From assembly GCA_020850695.1 (NCBI GenBank), contig JADZEF010000272.1, positions 1 through 64,000 of the forward strand: a stretch of 64,000 nt of DNA, read 5' to 3'. The position numbers and the translations under genes were made by a program. Below, in pieces: positions 63,820 through 64,000 of this stretch (position 1 is its first letter; every line of letters begins with the position of its first letter). This DNA comes from Planctomycetaceae bacterium (GTDB lineage Bacteria > Planctomycetota > Planctomycetia > Planctomycetales > Planctomycetaceae). The notes under the pieces are model-generated. The model made no database searches and had not been told where the DNA came from. It saw nothing but the letters and a program-made list of their open reading frames with translations.

Positions 63820-64000
63820 ATCACCCGCCCGTTGCCGCGTGCGCGATCGACGACTACGATCGACCGCCACGGCGCTCGCTCGGTGCGACGAATCATTCCC
63901 CCTGCGGACGATCACCAGTCGGTCTCCCATGAGACATGATCCCGACGTGCAGCGAGCCGCCAGCTCGTACCGTCTTGGACTCCCCCGATTCCCGGTGACC

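Noticed and set aside
63929-64000. ATG followed by an open frame running off the right edge
   Set aside because: Only 24 codons are visible and there is no ribosome site or recognisable motif; a real gene may begin here but cannot be supported.

Overview
The window looks like a chromosome segment from a member of the Planctomycetota. Three lines of evidence point there. First, it holds two secreted proteins of the planctomycete-type cytochrome c / DUF1549 / DUF1553 architecture and one DUF1501 protein with a twin-arginine-like leader. Second, it carries a formaldehyde-activating enzyme (Fae) next to a methylene-tetrahydromethanopterin dehydrogenase of the MtdC type. Third, base composition is GC-rich, genes are mostly single and loosely packed, many products are secreted or membrane-bound, and the gaps are full of inverted-repeat elements. 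I see no rRNA, tRNA, CRISPR array, intact transposase or phage gene.

Layout. Positions 168-7608 (all minus strand) form a nucleotide-sugar and glycan cassette: glucose-1-phosphate cytidylyltransferase (rfbF), CDP-glucose 4,6-dehydratase (rfbG), a zinc-finger sugar C-methyltransferase, a 3,5-epimerase, a hexapeptide acyltransferase, a sugar reductase-like SDR and a family 2 glycosyltransferase. Together they suggest a CDP-linked, C-methyl-branched 6-deoxyhexose being made, possibly acylated, and attached to a surface glycan. Several gaps inside the cassette hold repeat elements. Positions 8082-20852 carry a lipoprotein, a large DUF1549/DUF1553 protein, a pilin-like protein flanked by a full gene for a secreted glycosidase-like protein and by a duplicated fragment of that gene's 3' end, a HAD hydrolase, a large TPR protein and a BatA-type VWA membrane protein. 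Positions 20965-22448 are the C1 module mtdC and fae, separated by a likely intrinsic terminator.

Positions 22694-37391 contain mostly membrane, lipoprotein and conserved hypothetical genes, a spermidine-synthase-like membrane fusion, a cupin, a DUF1501 protein and an alpha/beta hydrolase. Positions 37606-46673 hold mutL, with the full endonuclease motif, and two related polytopic membrane proteins, one of which gained a TPR tail. Positions 46676-56431 hold a discoidin/Fn3-like secreted protein, an ASCH protein, the second DUF1549/DUF1553 protein, an FtsW/RodA-type SEDS protein, an overlapping DUF4159-CYTH pair, a proline-iminopeptidase-like hydrolase and a small secreted protein. Positions 57131-63819 hold a small basic GTG-start protein, a PQQ-propeller fragment protein, a DASS/SLC13 transporter with RCK_C domains, an RNase Z-like hydrolase, a Gfo/Idh/MocA oxidoreductase, csrA with a leader full of GGA motifs, and a methyltransferase.

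The strongest leads are the CDP-branched-sugar cassette, the modular nested inverted repeats, the GGA-rich csrA leader with a textbook-shaped CsrA hairpin, the gene-fragment duplication around the pilin-like gene, and the terminator between fae and mtdC. All functional calls come from reading motifs by eye; no database search was run.
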